NCBI GenBank assembly: GCA_964597265.1 | Contig: CAZQWJ010000004.1 | Span: forward strand, 1-47,069 | Length of the DNA: 47,069 bases | Source of the DNA: CAZQWJ01 sp964597265 | GTDB lineage: Bacteria > Patescibacteriota > 4484-211 > JAGQKX01 | Direction of reading: 5' to 3' | Translations under genes and position numbers: made by a program | The notes under the pieces: generated by a model | What the model was told of the DNA's origin: nothing | Database searches by the model: none | The model's input: only the letters and a program-made list of their open reading frames with translations | Shown: piece after piece, positions 22,801 through 30,230 of the stretch | How positions within the stretch are numbered: position 1 is the first letter of the stretch | Layout of the letters: each line of letters opens with the position of its first letter

Positions 22801-23307
22801 ATGACCCAATGGTACAAAGGATTCTCGATCAGAGACATCCAAAAAGCGCCAGAGGCGCAGCTCTCCAAGAACACTGTCGGAGAGGTAGTAGACATCGTCT
22901 TGCATCACCAGGATGGGCTGCTGCAAATTCCGGTGACTACCGCAGATGACAGTTACATCGGTCAACTCGTCTTGATACGAGATGGACGGAAGCTGGTAGT
23001 GTACTTTGCTCTTCGACGTACACAGAACAGCTACTTTCTCACTGACGCGATGTATGCCGAAGAGTTTATTGAGTCGCTGCGGGCACAGCGCGAGGCGAGT
23101 GACTTCGTCACTCAATTCGAAAACGGAACAGACCCTGGAGAGTTTGTTCAAGCACTCCGTCTGATACTCTTGGAGTCCACTGACAAGAGGCGGATGCAAC
23201 TCTTCTGGAGTCTTGATGCGTTCCTACGTTGGATTCCGGAGGACGCCAAACGACGAGTGCGGCGTAGAAAACTCACTCAGTACCAGGCGAGAACCGCTCG
23301 CCGATAG
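22801..23307 (+). CDS. hypothetical protein (168 aa) with basic C-terminus
   Basis: This soluble, mainly helical protein has a strongly basic tail (DAKRRVRRRKLTQYQARTARR split across its last 21 residues), which suggests nucleic-acid or membrane-surface contact. ATG 22801 is preferred over an in-frame upstream start because of the AAAGG ribosome site. First of a two-gene operon. No family recognised. Confidence 0.72.
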   Translation: MTQWYKGFSIRDIQKAPEAQLSKNTVGEVVDIVLHHQDGLLQIPVTTADDSYIGQLVLIRDGRKLVVYFALRRTQNSYFLTDAMYAEEFIESLRAQREASDFVTQFENGTDPGEFVQALRLILLESTDKRRMQLFWSLDAFLRWIPEDAKRRVRRRKLTQYQARTARR

Positions 23308-23312
23308 GGAGG

Positions 23313-23342
23313 GGCCACTTTTACCAGTCACCCCGCGTGGCC
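23313..23342. other. intercistronic hairpin
   Basis: GGCCAC...GTGGCC (6 pairs, 18-base loop) between the 168- and 166-residue genes, without a T-run. AGGAGG of the next gene follows 22 bases later. Confidence 0.45.
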
Positions 23343-23373
23343 GGTTGGCCATGCTCAATTACAGGAGGTTTTG

Positions 23374-23874
23374 ATGAGTACACAACGCAGCAGTTGGAGA
23401 GCACCCGAGCGGAAGCTTGACCCCGGAGCTGGGTGGTTGATCGTTACCTACCCCAACAAGGAAACGGCAATAGCAGAGGCCACACGACAATACCCGGATC
23501 ATGTCGTGATCTGCACGATCGACGTATTCCTAGATGACAGTAACGAATACTGTGCATGTCCGACAGATCCTTGCCAGGTTGAAGTACGCCTCGCGCCGAA
23601 AAGGACTGCGATGACCCCAGAGGTCAGAGAGAAGACACGGGAATTCTATGAAGCCTGTGGTTTTGGTGTCTACCCGCTGAGACGCGGGTATCCGGGCGCC
23701 GAGACAGACTCTCTCATTGAGGAGTTATTGACTCAAAATGTTCGGCCGTGCGATCTTGCACTGCTGAGCAAGGATGAGTTCGACCAGTTACTCCAGGCCT
23801 TCGTGGAAGGACCCCAAAACCGGCAAACAATGTACGTCTCCTTCCGAGTCGAACTGGCCAAAGAGCCAGAATAG
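23374..23874 (+). CDS. hypothetical protein (166 aa)
   Basis: This soluble alpha/beta protein begins GWLIVTYPNKETAIAEATRQ and has a CACPTDPC Cys cluster at about 57-64 that could bind metal. AGGAGG 5 bases before ATG 23374 decides the start over the adjacent in-frame TTG. Second gene of its operon. Not recognised. Confidence 0.7.
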   Translation: MSTQRSSWRAPERKLDPGAGWLIVTYPNKETAIAEATRQYPDHVVICTIDVFLDDSNEYCACPTDPCQVEVRLAPKRTAMTPEVREKTREFYEACGFGVYPLRRGYPGAETDSLIEELLTQNVRPCDLALLSKDEFDQLLQAFVEGPQNRQTMYVSFRVELAKEPE

Positions 23875-23972
23875 CGACCGATCGAAAGGCTTGACCAGCG
23901 TCAATCAGCGGTGCAACCGCTGAGGCGAATGTAAAAAACCGGCTGCGCTAAATTCTAAGCGCGGCCCCAAAG

Positions 23973-24008
23973 GCCTGGTCCCCACTGTGGGGCCAGGCTT
24001 TCTTTTTG
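23973..24008 (+). terminator. terminator placed in the leader of the next gene
   Basis: GCCTGGTCCCC-actgt-GGGGCCAGGC, then TTTCTTTTT, which runs straight into the GGAGG of the gene at 24018. TCAGCGGT-gca-ACCGCTGA (about 23911-23929) and GCGCT...AGCGC hairpins precede it. With no promoter visible in the few bases between, the next gene needs read-through. Confidence 0.8.
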
Positions 24009-24017
24009 GAGGAAAAA

Positions 24018-24542
24018 ATGGCAAGAAAGCGGTATATCGAGACGAATCCGGTAGCCGTATCTGCGCTTCGATTGCTTTGCAAGGCTACTGGCATTCCCTT
24101 TGATCTAGCGTTACAGGCATTGGAACACCTAGCACGGAACAATGTCCCTCGACGACCAGATCGGAGAAAGCTCCTCAACGTGGATGAACACGGAATTCAC
24201 TGGCACAACGGAAACCTTGGCGCCAACGAATTCTTGTGGTTGGTCCAGAACGGGATAGAGAAGATCGGTATTGAGGAAGTCACCGCAACTACCCTCAAGA
24301 ATACGATTGTATTCGTATTCCGCGGCAAGCGTGTACGAGTAGGCCGGCATTTCAGCTCAATGCGGGCAGATGAAACCCCTCTCTCTGAATACCAGGTATC
24401 TGAGATGAAGAGAGAAGATGTTTTGGCCTGGTTACAACCCCCATCGGGGAAACAGGTCATCAATTATGTGTATGAGCTGTTTCATCGCGTCCACCCCAGG
24501 AGTGGGACGATCGACGACATGCTCGACCAAATGTTCAAGTAG
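24018..24542 (+). CDS. hypothetical protein (174 aa) behind a terminator
   Basis: The soluble protein has a helical N-terminal 45 residues (ALRLLCKATGIPFDLALQAL), a central beta region (TIVFVFRGKRVRVGRHF) and a helical C-terminus. No family recognised. GGAGG 6 bases before ATG 24018. The ribosome site abuts a strong terminator, so expression should depend on antitermination or read-through from the operon starting near 22740. Confidence 0.7.
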   Translation: MARKRYIETNPVAVSALRLLCKATGIPFDLALQALEHLARNNVPRRPDRRKLLNVDEHGIHWHNGNLGANEFLWLVQNGIEKIGIEEVTATTLKNTIVFVFRGKRVRVGRHFSSMRADETPLSEYQVSEMKREDVLAWLQPPSGKQVINYVYELFHRVHPRSGTIDDMLDQMFK

Positions 24543-24557
24543 AACAAGCTACGTATT

Positions 24558-24596
24558 GCCCCGTCTTCCCACAAGGGAGGAGGGGCCCACTTTTAT
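24558..24596 (+). terminator. probable intrinsic terminator
   Basis: GCCCCGTCTTCCC-acaa-GGGAGGAGGGGC, imperfect stem, followed after CCAC by TTTTAT. Confidence 0.6.
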
Positions 24597-24690
24597 CATC
24601 ATCTCGACCCTGCCTCATTCGTCGTCCCGACCTTGCCCAACCCGTCATCTCGATCCACCCACATTCGTCATCTCGTACCTGCCTGCTACA
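24597..24690. repeat. cluster of dispersed repeat fragments (CATCTCGA type)
   Basis: Several copies of CATCTCGA, ATTCGTC and CCCGACC lie in tandem-like disorder, the same family as the inverted repeats at 26676-26843. No gene. Confidence 0.55.
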
Positions 24691-24703
24691 CCCAAACACC
24701 CTA

Positions 24704-25810
24704 CTAATTCTTTTTTTCCAGCTGATAATAACTGCCTTTGGTTTCACCGATTTTTTTCACAAACCCTTTTTCCACCAATGAAGCCAATAACTGATGCGCC
24801 TGTTGGCGACTGACGCCAAGCTGCTCACCCAATAGCGGCGCTTTGACTTTGCCCTGCTCCATTATGATTCCCAGCACTTCTTCCTCGCGTCTTGAAAGTA
24901 ATACACTATCCTCTCCCGCCAAGTCCTGTACCGATTTGTCCTTCAGATCATCTATCCGAGCTTGTGCAGCAATAAGCGAATACACCAACCCGTCGGTATA
25001 AAACTCCAGCCATGGCTCGTACTGCTTGAGATCAGCCTCATGTAATGTGGTGTAATAATCTTCGCGATTGAGTTCATAATAATCTTCCATAACAAAATAT
25101 TTGGTCACGTGATATCCGTGCATCGTTAAGATAAGGCTCGCTAACACCCGTGCCATGCGGCCATTCCCTTCTACAAAAGGGTGAATATGAACAAACTGAT
25201 GATGAAAAAAACCAGACTTGAACACCGGATGTATATCCTGATTGTTGTTATTCCACGTGACGAGTTCCTCAATCAGCGAGGTAATCGTAGCTCGATCGTG
25301 GGCCGGCGGTTCGTGTTTGACCTCGATTTCATGGCCCAAATTATCAATCACTAACGAATCTGCACGTACGGTATCATCTGTATCTTGGCCTTTTTTGCGG
25401 TATTTGCCGACAATCACTTCCTCATCCCGAAACTGGCCAGGTTGGTAGTGGGGGAGACCATTCATCAAACGTGCATGAAGGTCTAAGATAAGTTCAACAC
25501 TGAGCATGTCATGCTGGAAGGCGGTTTTTTCTATCGAACTAAGCACGTCAAACGAGTTGCGGATTTCCTGTTCGGTCTTGTTAATCGGCGTCCGATCACC
25601 CAAAAGAATGTTGGTCACCTGGCGTAGATCATAATCATGCACACCCTCTATCTGGGTGGTAAAGTGAGCCGACTCGACCTTGACCTTCTCTGCCAGTTTA
25701 AGCTCTAGTGATGGCACCAACGGCTCAGCCTCGATATTGCCATAGAGCCGCTCAATTTGCGTCAAATTACTTAGTATTTTTGATGTGATAGAAAACGTCG
25801 GTTGATACAT
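24704..25810 (-). CDS. Fic-family AMPylase with C-terminal winged helix
   Basis: This 368-residue protein has a Fic core at about 100-260 with the catalytic motif HPFVEGNGR (210-218), which transfers AMP from ATP to protein hydroxyls. An N-terminal autoinhibitory helix carries TTQIEG (51-56), matching the S/T-x3-E-G inhibitor signature of class II Fic proteins. Residues about 300-368 form a winged helix-turn-helix (EEEVLGIIMEQGKVKAPLLG, VSRQQAHQLL), as in Fic proteins that bind DNA. It may regulate its own gene. There is no ribosome site, and a perfect 11-bp palindrome lies just upstream. Confidence 0.93.
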   Translation of the reverse strand: MYQPTFSITSKILSNLTQIERLYGNIEAEPLVPSLELKLAEKVKVESAHFTTQIEGVHDYDLRQVTNILLGDRTPINKTEQEIRNSFDVLSSIEKTAFQHDMLSVELILDLHARLMNGLPHYQPGQFRDEEVIVGKYRKKGQDTDDTVRADSLVIDNLGHEIEVKHEPPAHDRATITSLIEELVTWNNNNQDIHPVFKSGFFHHQFVHIHPFVEGNGRMARVLASLILTMHGYHVTKYFVMEDYYELNREDYYTTLHEADLKQYEPWLEFYTDGLVYSLIAAQARIDDLKDKSVQDLAGEDSVLLSRREEEVLGIIMEQGKVKAPLLGEQLGVSRQQAHQLLASLVEKGFVKKIGETKGSYYQLEKKN

Positions 25811-25835
25811 AATCTTTTGGTCGTTAGTCGTTGGG

Positions 25836-25860
25836 CCTTTAAGGGAGCCTCCCTTAAAGG
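25836..25860. promoter_or_regulatory. perfect palindrome upstream of the Fic gene
   Basis: CCTTTAAGGGA-gcc-TCCCTTAAAGG lies 26 bases before the Fic start. It could be an operator for the Fic winged helix or a leader hairpin. Confidence 0.55.
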
Positions 25861-26011
25861 ATCAAGTACAGAGCAAGCTTAATTCGGAATCCAGCACTTA
25901 ATACAAAGAATACCTTAATGTCAACCATTTCGTCAACATTATCGTAATCCATTACTATTGAAATCAAAGTGTAGCTATTATTGTAAACATATTATACAAA
26001 TAACTGTCATA

Positions 26012-26045
26012 TTTGTCAATATTTACGTAAATATTATTGTAGTCC
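26012..26045. repeat. left copy of a 34-bp direct repeat with AT palindrome
   Basis: It matches 26605-26638 at 28 of 34 positions. It contains the perfect palindrome AATATTTACGTAAATATT (26018-26035). The region 25862-26084 around it is very AT-rich, with ATTATCGTAA/ATTATTGTAA repeats and no gene. Confidence 0.65.
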
Positions 26046-26084
26046 TTCCGCTGCAATATGACTTACTGTATTGCACAAACATGA

Positions 26085-26156
26085 TATACTCGCAGCAAAT
26101 AACAGAGCCGCAATCTCGCGGCTCTGGGTCTTTAACAACAACCCTAGGAGGTAATA
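26085..26156 (+). promoter_or_regulatory. extended -10 and hairpin/boxA-like leader
   Basis: TGA-TATACT (26085-26090). The leader has AGAGCCGC-aatctc-GCGGCTCT (26104-26125), then GGGTCTTTAACAACAACCC (26127-26145), then TAGGAGG. TCTTTAACAA matches boxA, and the hairpin lies just before it as in rRNA leaders. Confidence 0.72.
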
Positions 26157-26504
26157 ATGACAAAAGGCAACAGTGAAGCTGCTGTCAAATGCATCATCAT
26201 TAGTGATGCCAATAGAGCAGTGCTTGCATATCGCGCTCGAAACAGCCACGTATCTGGCGTCGCGCCAAAATCCAAGGATGTGTTCTTTATCAGAATCCCA
26301 ACAGAAATGGACCCACAAAACGTCACCTGCTGGATCAGTGGCGCGGTAGCAGCCGCGCTAGACAACCATCCAGACGTGGCCACCATTCACATAGTGGTCA
26401 CACAACCAAGTAATAGCGACCTTGGTGTTGTACTACTTGACCACCTATACAATACCAACGGTGGGACGCGAGCAGTCAAGTTCACCCAACTACAGCAGTA
26501 CTAG
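26157..26504 (+). CDS. hypothetical protein (115 aa)
   Basis: This soluble alpha/beta protein has strand-like stretches VKCIIISD, DVFFIRIP and TIHIVVTQP separated by helices. Not recognised; its secondary-structure order is similar to the protein at 6077-6472. It is a single-gene unit with its own promoter, leader and terminator, bracketed by 34-bp direct repeats. AGGAGG sets the start. Confidence 0.7.
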   Translation: MTKGNSEAAVKCIIISDANRAVLAYRARNSHVSGVAPKSKDVFFIRIPTEMDPQNVTCWISGAVAAALDNHPDVATIHIVVTQPSNSDLGVVLLDHLYNTNGGTRAVKFTQLQQY

Positions 26505-26560
26505 CAGGGTCCCATCAGAGGTTCTGATATTCCAGGTGGGAATAGGGGAGTAACTGTAAA

Positions 26561-26594
26561 AAAAGCTCCGGGCCTTGATGTCCGGAGCTTTTCA
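26561..26594 (+). terminator. intrinsic terminator
   Basis: AAAAGCTCCGG ... CCGGAGCTTTT (11 pairs) with further T; could work in both directions. Confidence 0.82.
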
Positions 26595-26604
26595 TTTAAT
26601 CACT

Positions 26605-26638
26605 TTTGTCAATGTTTTTGCAAATATTATTGTAACCC
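26605..26638. repeat. right copy of the 34-bp direct repeat
   Basis: TTTGTCAAT and AAATATTATTGTA blocks are identical to the copy at 26012-26045; the central palindrome is degraded in this copy. Confidence 0.65.
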
Positions 26639-26675
26639 TTATTGTCGTTCACTCACTTGTCCATCCTTGTGTACC

Positions 26676-26742
26676 GTCATCTCGACTGTAGCCTGCCCGA
26701 TCTTTGTCGGGTGGAGAGATCTCTCGACAAGCTCGAGATGAC
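26676..26742. repeat. dispersed inverted repeat, copy 1
   Basis: Outer arms GTCATCTCGA / TCGAGATGAC, with inner GGAGAGATCTCTCGA and an inserted CCCGA...TCGGG hairpin. The element resembles intergenic repeats common in uncultured bacterial genomes. Confidence 0.7.
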
Positions 26743-26796
26743 GAATGAAGGAAGGTCGGGATGACTGACTGGTTCACACGTTAGTATTCCTGTGTT

Positions 26797-26843
26797 GTCA
26801 TCTCGACCGGAGTGGAGAGATCTCTCGATAAACTCGAGATGAC
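26797..26843. repeat. dispersed inverted repeat, copy 2
   Basis: Same arms GTCATCTCGA / TCGAGATGAC and the same GGAGAGATCTCTCGA core as copy 1, without the inserted hairpin. Confidence 0.7.
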
Positions 26844-26944
26844 GAATGTGGGTTGATTGGGATGACGGGTTGGGCGGGCTCAGGATGACAACATGTATCA
26901 AGAGTTTGAAATACCTTCCCCTTACGCCACTTGCTCCAACCAGG

Positions 26945-26950
26945 TATAAT
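26945..26950 (+). promoter_or_regulatory. -10 box of trigger factor (leaderless)
   Basis: TATAAT ends 8 bases before the ATG at 26959, so the transcript probably starts at the start codon. Confidence 0.6.
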
Positions 26951-26958
26951 GAACACCG

Positions 26959-28247
26959 ATGAAAATAACCAAAAAAGACCTCCAAGACCAGGAAGTACAA
27001 TTTTCCCTTGTCGCCGAACAACAGGATGTTGAAAACGCTCGAGAACAAGCACTTATCACAGTAGGGCAGGAGATTAACGTCCCTGGCTTTCGCAAAGGCC
27101 ATGCGCCCACCACCGAGATCATCAAGCGGGTAGGGGAGACTCGGTTACTCCAGGAGATTGTGGAGGCCATCATTGAAGAAGGGTACCGTCAGGTATTACA
27201 AGATTACGATATTTTTCCACTTACCACGCCACAAATTGATCTGACGGACAATAAAGCAGCAGACCAGGAAAACCCAGAACTTTCATTTACCATCACTGTA
27301 ACAACTCGACCCACCCCAGAACTTCCTGATTACAAGGCCTTGGATGTTACATATGAAGAGCCAGTAGTAACACCAGAACAGACTGAGGAAGCGCTCAAAG
27401 AACTCTTTGAGAGGTGGAAGTCGGACGTACAAGCACAGCAAGAAGAAAAACCAGCACTTGAAACAGCAACAACCATAGAACAAGCCAAACAAAAGGCTGA
27501 AGAAGTAGACGAAACAGCACAAAAACATCAACTTATAGCTTCTTCCAAAGAACAGCCTGATGACGAATGGGCAGCTTTGCTTGGTGCTGCTAATTTGGAA
27601 GATTTGAGACAAAAGCTACAGGCTAACTTAATCCTAGAAAAACATTATCTATCCGGTAATAAATTTACCCAAGACACACTAGATAAACTAATCAATGAAG
27701 TAAAAGTAGACCTGCCTAATAAGCTCATACAAGCAGACCTTGAGAAAAGAATCAAGCAAAAAGAAGAAGATTTGGAAAAAATAGGCCTTAACCTAGAGTC
27801 TTTTGCCAATCAACACAAAAAATCTGTGGAAGAACTGCGTAAAGAATGGCTACAGGACATAGAGCGAGAGTATACATTGGAATTTGCACTCGCAGAAATT
27901 GCTGAGAAAGAGGGTATCACTGTCAGCGATGAAGAAGTGCAAAAAGAAATACAGGCTTCCAAAAGTGCCGATTCGCTCAAACTATTCCAGGACCCTGACC
28001 GACGTGAACATCTGCGCTACCTCATCAGACGTGATAAAATAATCCGTAACCTGGTCGAGTGGAACATGAAGAAAGANNNNNNNNNNNNNNNNNNNNNNNN
28101 NNNNNNNNNNNNNNNNNNNNNNNNNNNNNNNNNNNNNNNNNNNNNNNNNNNNNNNNNNNNNNNNNNNNNNNNNNNNTCATCAGACGTGATAAAATAATCC
28201 GTAACCTGGTCGAGTGGAACATGAAGAAAGAAGGGGCCAGTAGTTAG
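26959..28247 (+). CDS. tig: trigger factor without PPIase domain (split by an assembly gap)
   Basis: This is the ribosome-bound folding chaperone. The N-terminal domain has the ribosome-docking signature GFRKGHAP (43-50). After residue about 140 the sequence passes through an acidic helical linker straight to the C-terminal chaperone arms, without the FKBP-type PPIase domain. Collapsing the 55-bp duplication around the gap gives 377 residues ending in KKEGASS, against about 430 in Escherichia coli. The domain loss accounts for the difference. The start is supported by the -10 box 8 bases upstream. Confidence 0.9.
28077..28176. other. assembly gap (100 N) flanked by a 55-bp duplication
   Basis: Bases 28022-28076 recur exactly at 28177-28231. 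Collapsing keeps the tig frame and its stop at 28245-28247. Confidence 0.93.
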
Positions 28248-28315
28248 AGGATTGCTATTGGGCTAGGATTAATGACCAATGGCTAATAGCCAACACTGGC
28301 AGACCTGCCCGAAAT

Positions 28316-28392
28316 GCTCGTGTAGCTCAGTTGGTTAGAGCACTACCTCGACACGGTAGGGGTCTCTGGTTCGAATCCAGACACGAGCACCA
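28316..28392 (+). tRNA. tRNA-Val (GAC) with C33
   Basis: Perfect acceptor GCTCGTG/CACGAGC, anticodon stem CTACC/GGTAG and loop TCGACAC, so the anticodon is GAC (valine) in the normal register. T-arm TCTGG/CCAGA, encoded CCA. Position 33 is C instead of the near-universal T, which is unusual for a working tRNA. Confidence 0.9.
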
Positions 28393-28399
28393 TTTCGCA

Positions 28400-28480
28400 A
28401 GCTGGCGGGGCACTACCTCGACACGGTAGGCGAGAAAATATGCGGAGCTACGCATATTTTCTGGTTCAAATCCCTGCCTG
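28400..28480 (+). pseudogene. degenerate tRNA-like copy of tRNA-Val
   Basis: The 21 bases of the anticodon arm are repeated exactly 70 bases downstream (28340-28360 and 28410-28430), with D-arm-like AGCTGG before and CTGGTTCAAATCC (28461-28473) after. The variable loop is replaced by a 12-bp perfect hairpin, AGAAAATATGCG/CGCATATTTTCT (28433-28462), and the acceptor is lost; a CCTGCCTGCGCAGGCAGG palindrome takes the 3' place. It is not a working tRNA by eye. Confidence 0.6.
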
Positions 28481-28575
28481 CGCAGGCAGGCAGCATCACC
28501 CACCAATTCTCAATACCATTATTAATTCTCTATTACCCGCTATATGATCGTACATGTGTCAAAAGTAGTAACTAT

Positions 28576-28605
28576 TTGACATCCTATGATTTAATTATTT
28601 ATGGT
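28576..28605 (+). promoter_or_regulatory. possible promoter of the Pro/Thr-rich lipoprotein gene
   Basis: TTGACA (28576-28581), 18-base spacer, TATGGT (28600-28605). A leader of about 80 bases contains AACATTAAAAG and a TCTGC-gg-GCAGA hairpin before GGGAGG. Confidence 0.5.
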
Positions 28606-28689
28606 ATGTATATGTTAGATATAGTCGTGGAACATTAAAAGTCTTTTTATCAATTGTCTGCGGGCAGAGCCCTAGGACGGGAGGAAAAA

Positions 28690-29268
28690 ATGAACGCGTT
28701 GAGACGAGCCCCGCTAGTGGCTATATTACTAGCAATATTCGTTCTTGTGGGGTGTTCACCTCCAGGAGACGCAGCTGAGCCTGGGGCGGCGCTCGAGCCG
28801 GCACTGGTGGACCAGATTACGGCAGAACCGACCAACACACCGGTTCCACCGAGTCCTACCGCCACCAATACGCCGCTTCCTACGGCAACACCATCTCCTT
28901 CGCCAACGGCAACGGCGACTGACACGCCAACACCGACGGCGACCAGCACGCCTTTGCCCACAGATACGCCAACCTTTTCAATTGATACAGGTGAATCAAG
29001 CGAAGAGGATGAATGGCTTGTCATTATGTGTGATGGAACGGAGATAGTCCGGATTTCCTTTGAATCCGATCTCCAGGAATACATCGTACAGGGGGACTGT
29101 GAGGTACCTCTCACGTTTGATGGTTATGTGAAACCTACCTCGTTCCTGGAGATTCAGGTCTTAGGAACAATGGTAATACTCGAGCCAGACACGCTGAGAG
29201 AACAAACTCTAGCTCCAGTGTTACCGATCCTAATAAGGTATCGGATCAATCACGCCCTGGAAAAGTGA
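28690..29268 (+). CDS. surface lipoprotein with Thr/Pro-rich stalk
   Basis: This 192-residue protein has a signal peptide with lipobox LVGC, a stalk of about 60 residues made of TPT/TPS/TATP repeats typical of surface-exposed spacers, then a small domain of about 90 residues (EDEWLVIMCDGTEIVRISF and onward) with two Cys. Anchored to the outer leaflet, it presents the C-terminal domain away from the membrane. The start at 28690 is chosen for GGGAGG 5 bases upstream and for the signal peptide. Domain function unknown. Confidence 0.82.
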   Translation: MNALRRAPLVAILLAIFVLVGCSPPGDAAEPGAALEPALVDQITAEPTNTPVPPSPTATNTPLPTATPSPSPTATATDTPTPTATSTPLPTDTPTFSIDTGESSEEDEWLVIMCDGTEIVRISFESDLQEYIVQGDCEVPLTFDGYVKPTSFLEIQVLGTMVILEPDTLREQTLAPVLPILIRYRINHALEK

Positions 29269-29273
29269 ACCCG

Positions 29274-29306
29274 AACCGGACGTACGTCCAGTACGTCCGG
29301 TTTTCC
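29274..29306 (+). terminator. intrinsic terminator
   Basis: AACCGGACGTAC-gtcca-GTACGTCCGGTT (12 perfect pairs), then TTCC; the T-run is short but starts within the stem. Confidence 0.7.
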
Positions 29307-29319
29307 TCTCACCATATAA

Positions 29320-29348
29320 TTGGAAAACCGTGATTCTTTGTTTACAAT
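29320..29348 (+). promoter_or_regulatory. promoter of the alpha/beta hydrolase gene (leaderless)
   Basis: TTGGAA (29320-29325), 17-base spacer, TACAAT (29343-29348). The ATG is 6 bases after the -10 box. Confidence 0.7.
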
Positions 29349-29354
29349 ATACAT

Positions 29355-30083
29355 ATGCCAAAAGAGCGAATTGAGATTGACACTCCCTACGACAAAACAG
29401 TTGACCAAACAGTCACCATAGTCGGTAATTACTGGCAAGGGCTGCAGCCCAAGGCCGTGTTGCTTCTGCACATGATGCCGACGACCAAAGAAAGTTGGGA
29501 CGAATTCGCGGAAAAATTGGTGCAGGAACAGTTTCACGTTCTTGCTATAGATTTGAGAGGACACGGAGAGTCAACCACAATCACCACAGAGTCACCCTCA
29601 GACACCAACAACACTAAAACCCCACTCCATTACGAGTCATTTTCTGATGAAGAGCACCAATTGTCTATTATTGACGTGGAAAAAGCGATCAACTGGTTAG
29701 CAAACCAAGGGATAGATCTTGAGAACATCGTGGTCGGTGGCGCATCCATCGGTGCCAACCTTGCGATACAAATTTTAGCGGAAAATCACTCTATCAAACA
29801 CGGATTTACCTTATCACCAGGACTTGATTATAGAGGGATAAAAACGAATAATCTTTTTTATAGCCTTTCTGGTGACCAACGTCTTTTGTTAATAACCGCA
29901 GACGACGACCCCAAATCAGCCGAAACGGTGGCTATTCTACAAGAAATCGCTCAACTAAACCACAAACCTCAACTGAAAGTGCTGTCATACGACTCCGGCG
30001 GGCATGGGACGAACTTATTGTCCAGTAAACCAGAGGTGAGCACCTCCCTCATAGAATGGTTACATACACTTGATCGTCAATAA
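29355..30083 (+). CDS. alpha/beta hydrolase
   Basis: This 242-residue cytoplasmic protein has the alpha/beta-hydrolase fold: oxyanion turn LLLHMMP (36-42), DLRGHG (66-71), nucleophile elbow GASIG (129-133, Ser131), Asp in TADDDP (181-186) and catalytic His217 in GGHGTN. The family is esterase, lipase or peptidase type; the substrate is unknown. The gene stands alone with a leaderless promoter, in contrast to its strongly ribosome-site-led neighbours. Confidence 0.88.
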   Translation: MPKERIEIDTPYDKTVDQTVTIVGNYWQGLQPKAVLLLHMMPTTKESWDEFAEKLVQEQFHVLAIDLRGHGESTTITTESPSDTNNTKTPLHYESFSDEEHQLSIIDVEKAINWLANQGIDLENIVVGGASIGANLAIQILAENHSIKHGFTLSPGLDYRGIKTNNLFYSLSGDQRLLLITADDDPKSAETVAILQEIAQLNHKPQLKVLSYDSGGHGTNLLSSKPEVSTSLIEWLHTLDRQ

Positions 30084-30104
30084 AATCACTCATATACACA
30101 ACGT

Positions 30105-30230
30105 TTGACGCTGAGAGGCGTCTATGATACAAACATCTCACAAAATCAGGCTATAGGCACATTTTCGTGCAATAGCCACAAAAAGAAGAACCTTAACAAC
30201 CTAACCGAGAAAAAATAAGGAGACCCAAAG
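30105..30230 (+). promoter_or_regulatory. promoter and hairpin/TTAACAA leader of the GHKL operon
   Basis: TTGACG (30105-30110), 17-base spacer, TGA-TACAAA (30128-30133). The leader has GGCTAT-ag-GCAC-attttc-GTGC-a-ATAGCC (30149-30177), then CCTTAACAACC (30191-30201), then AAGGAG. Confidence 0.7.

Noticed and set aside
24597..26843. CRISPR array from the repeated CATCTCGA/GAATG units
   Set aside because: The units are irregular, palindromic and few, with no constant repeat-spacer period and no cas genes.
28340..28430. The 21-bp tRNA repeat as an attL/attR pair
   Set aside because: The copies are only 70 bases apart with no cargo between them; a local duplication or remnant is simpler.
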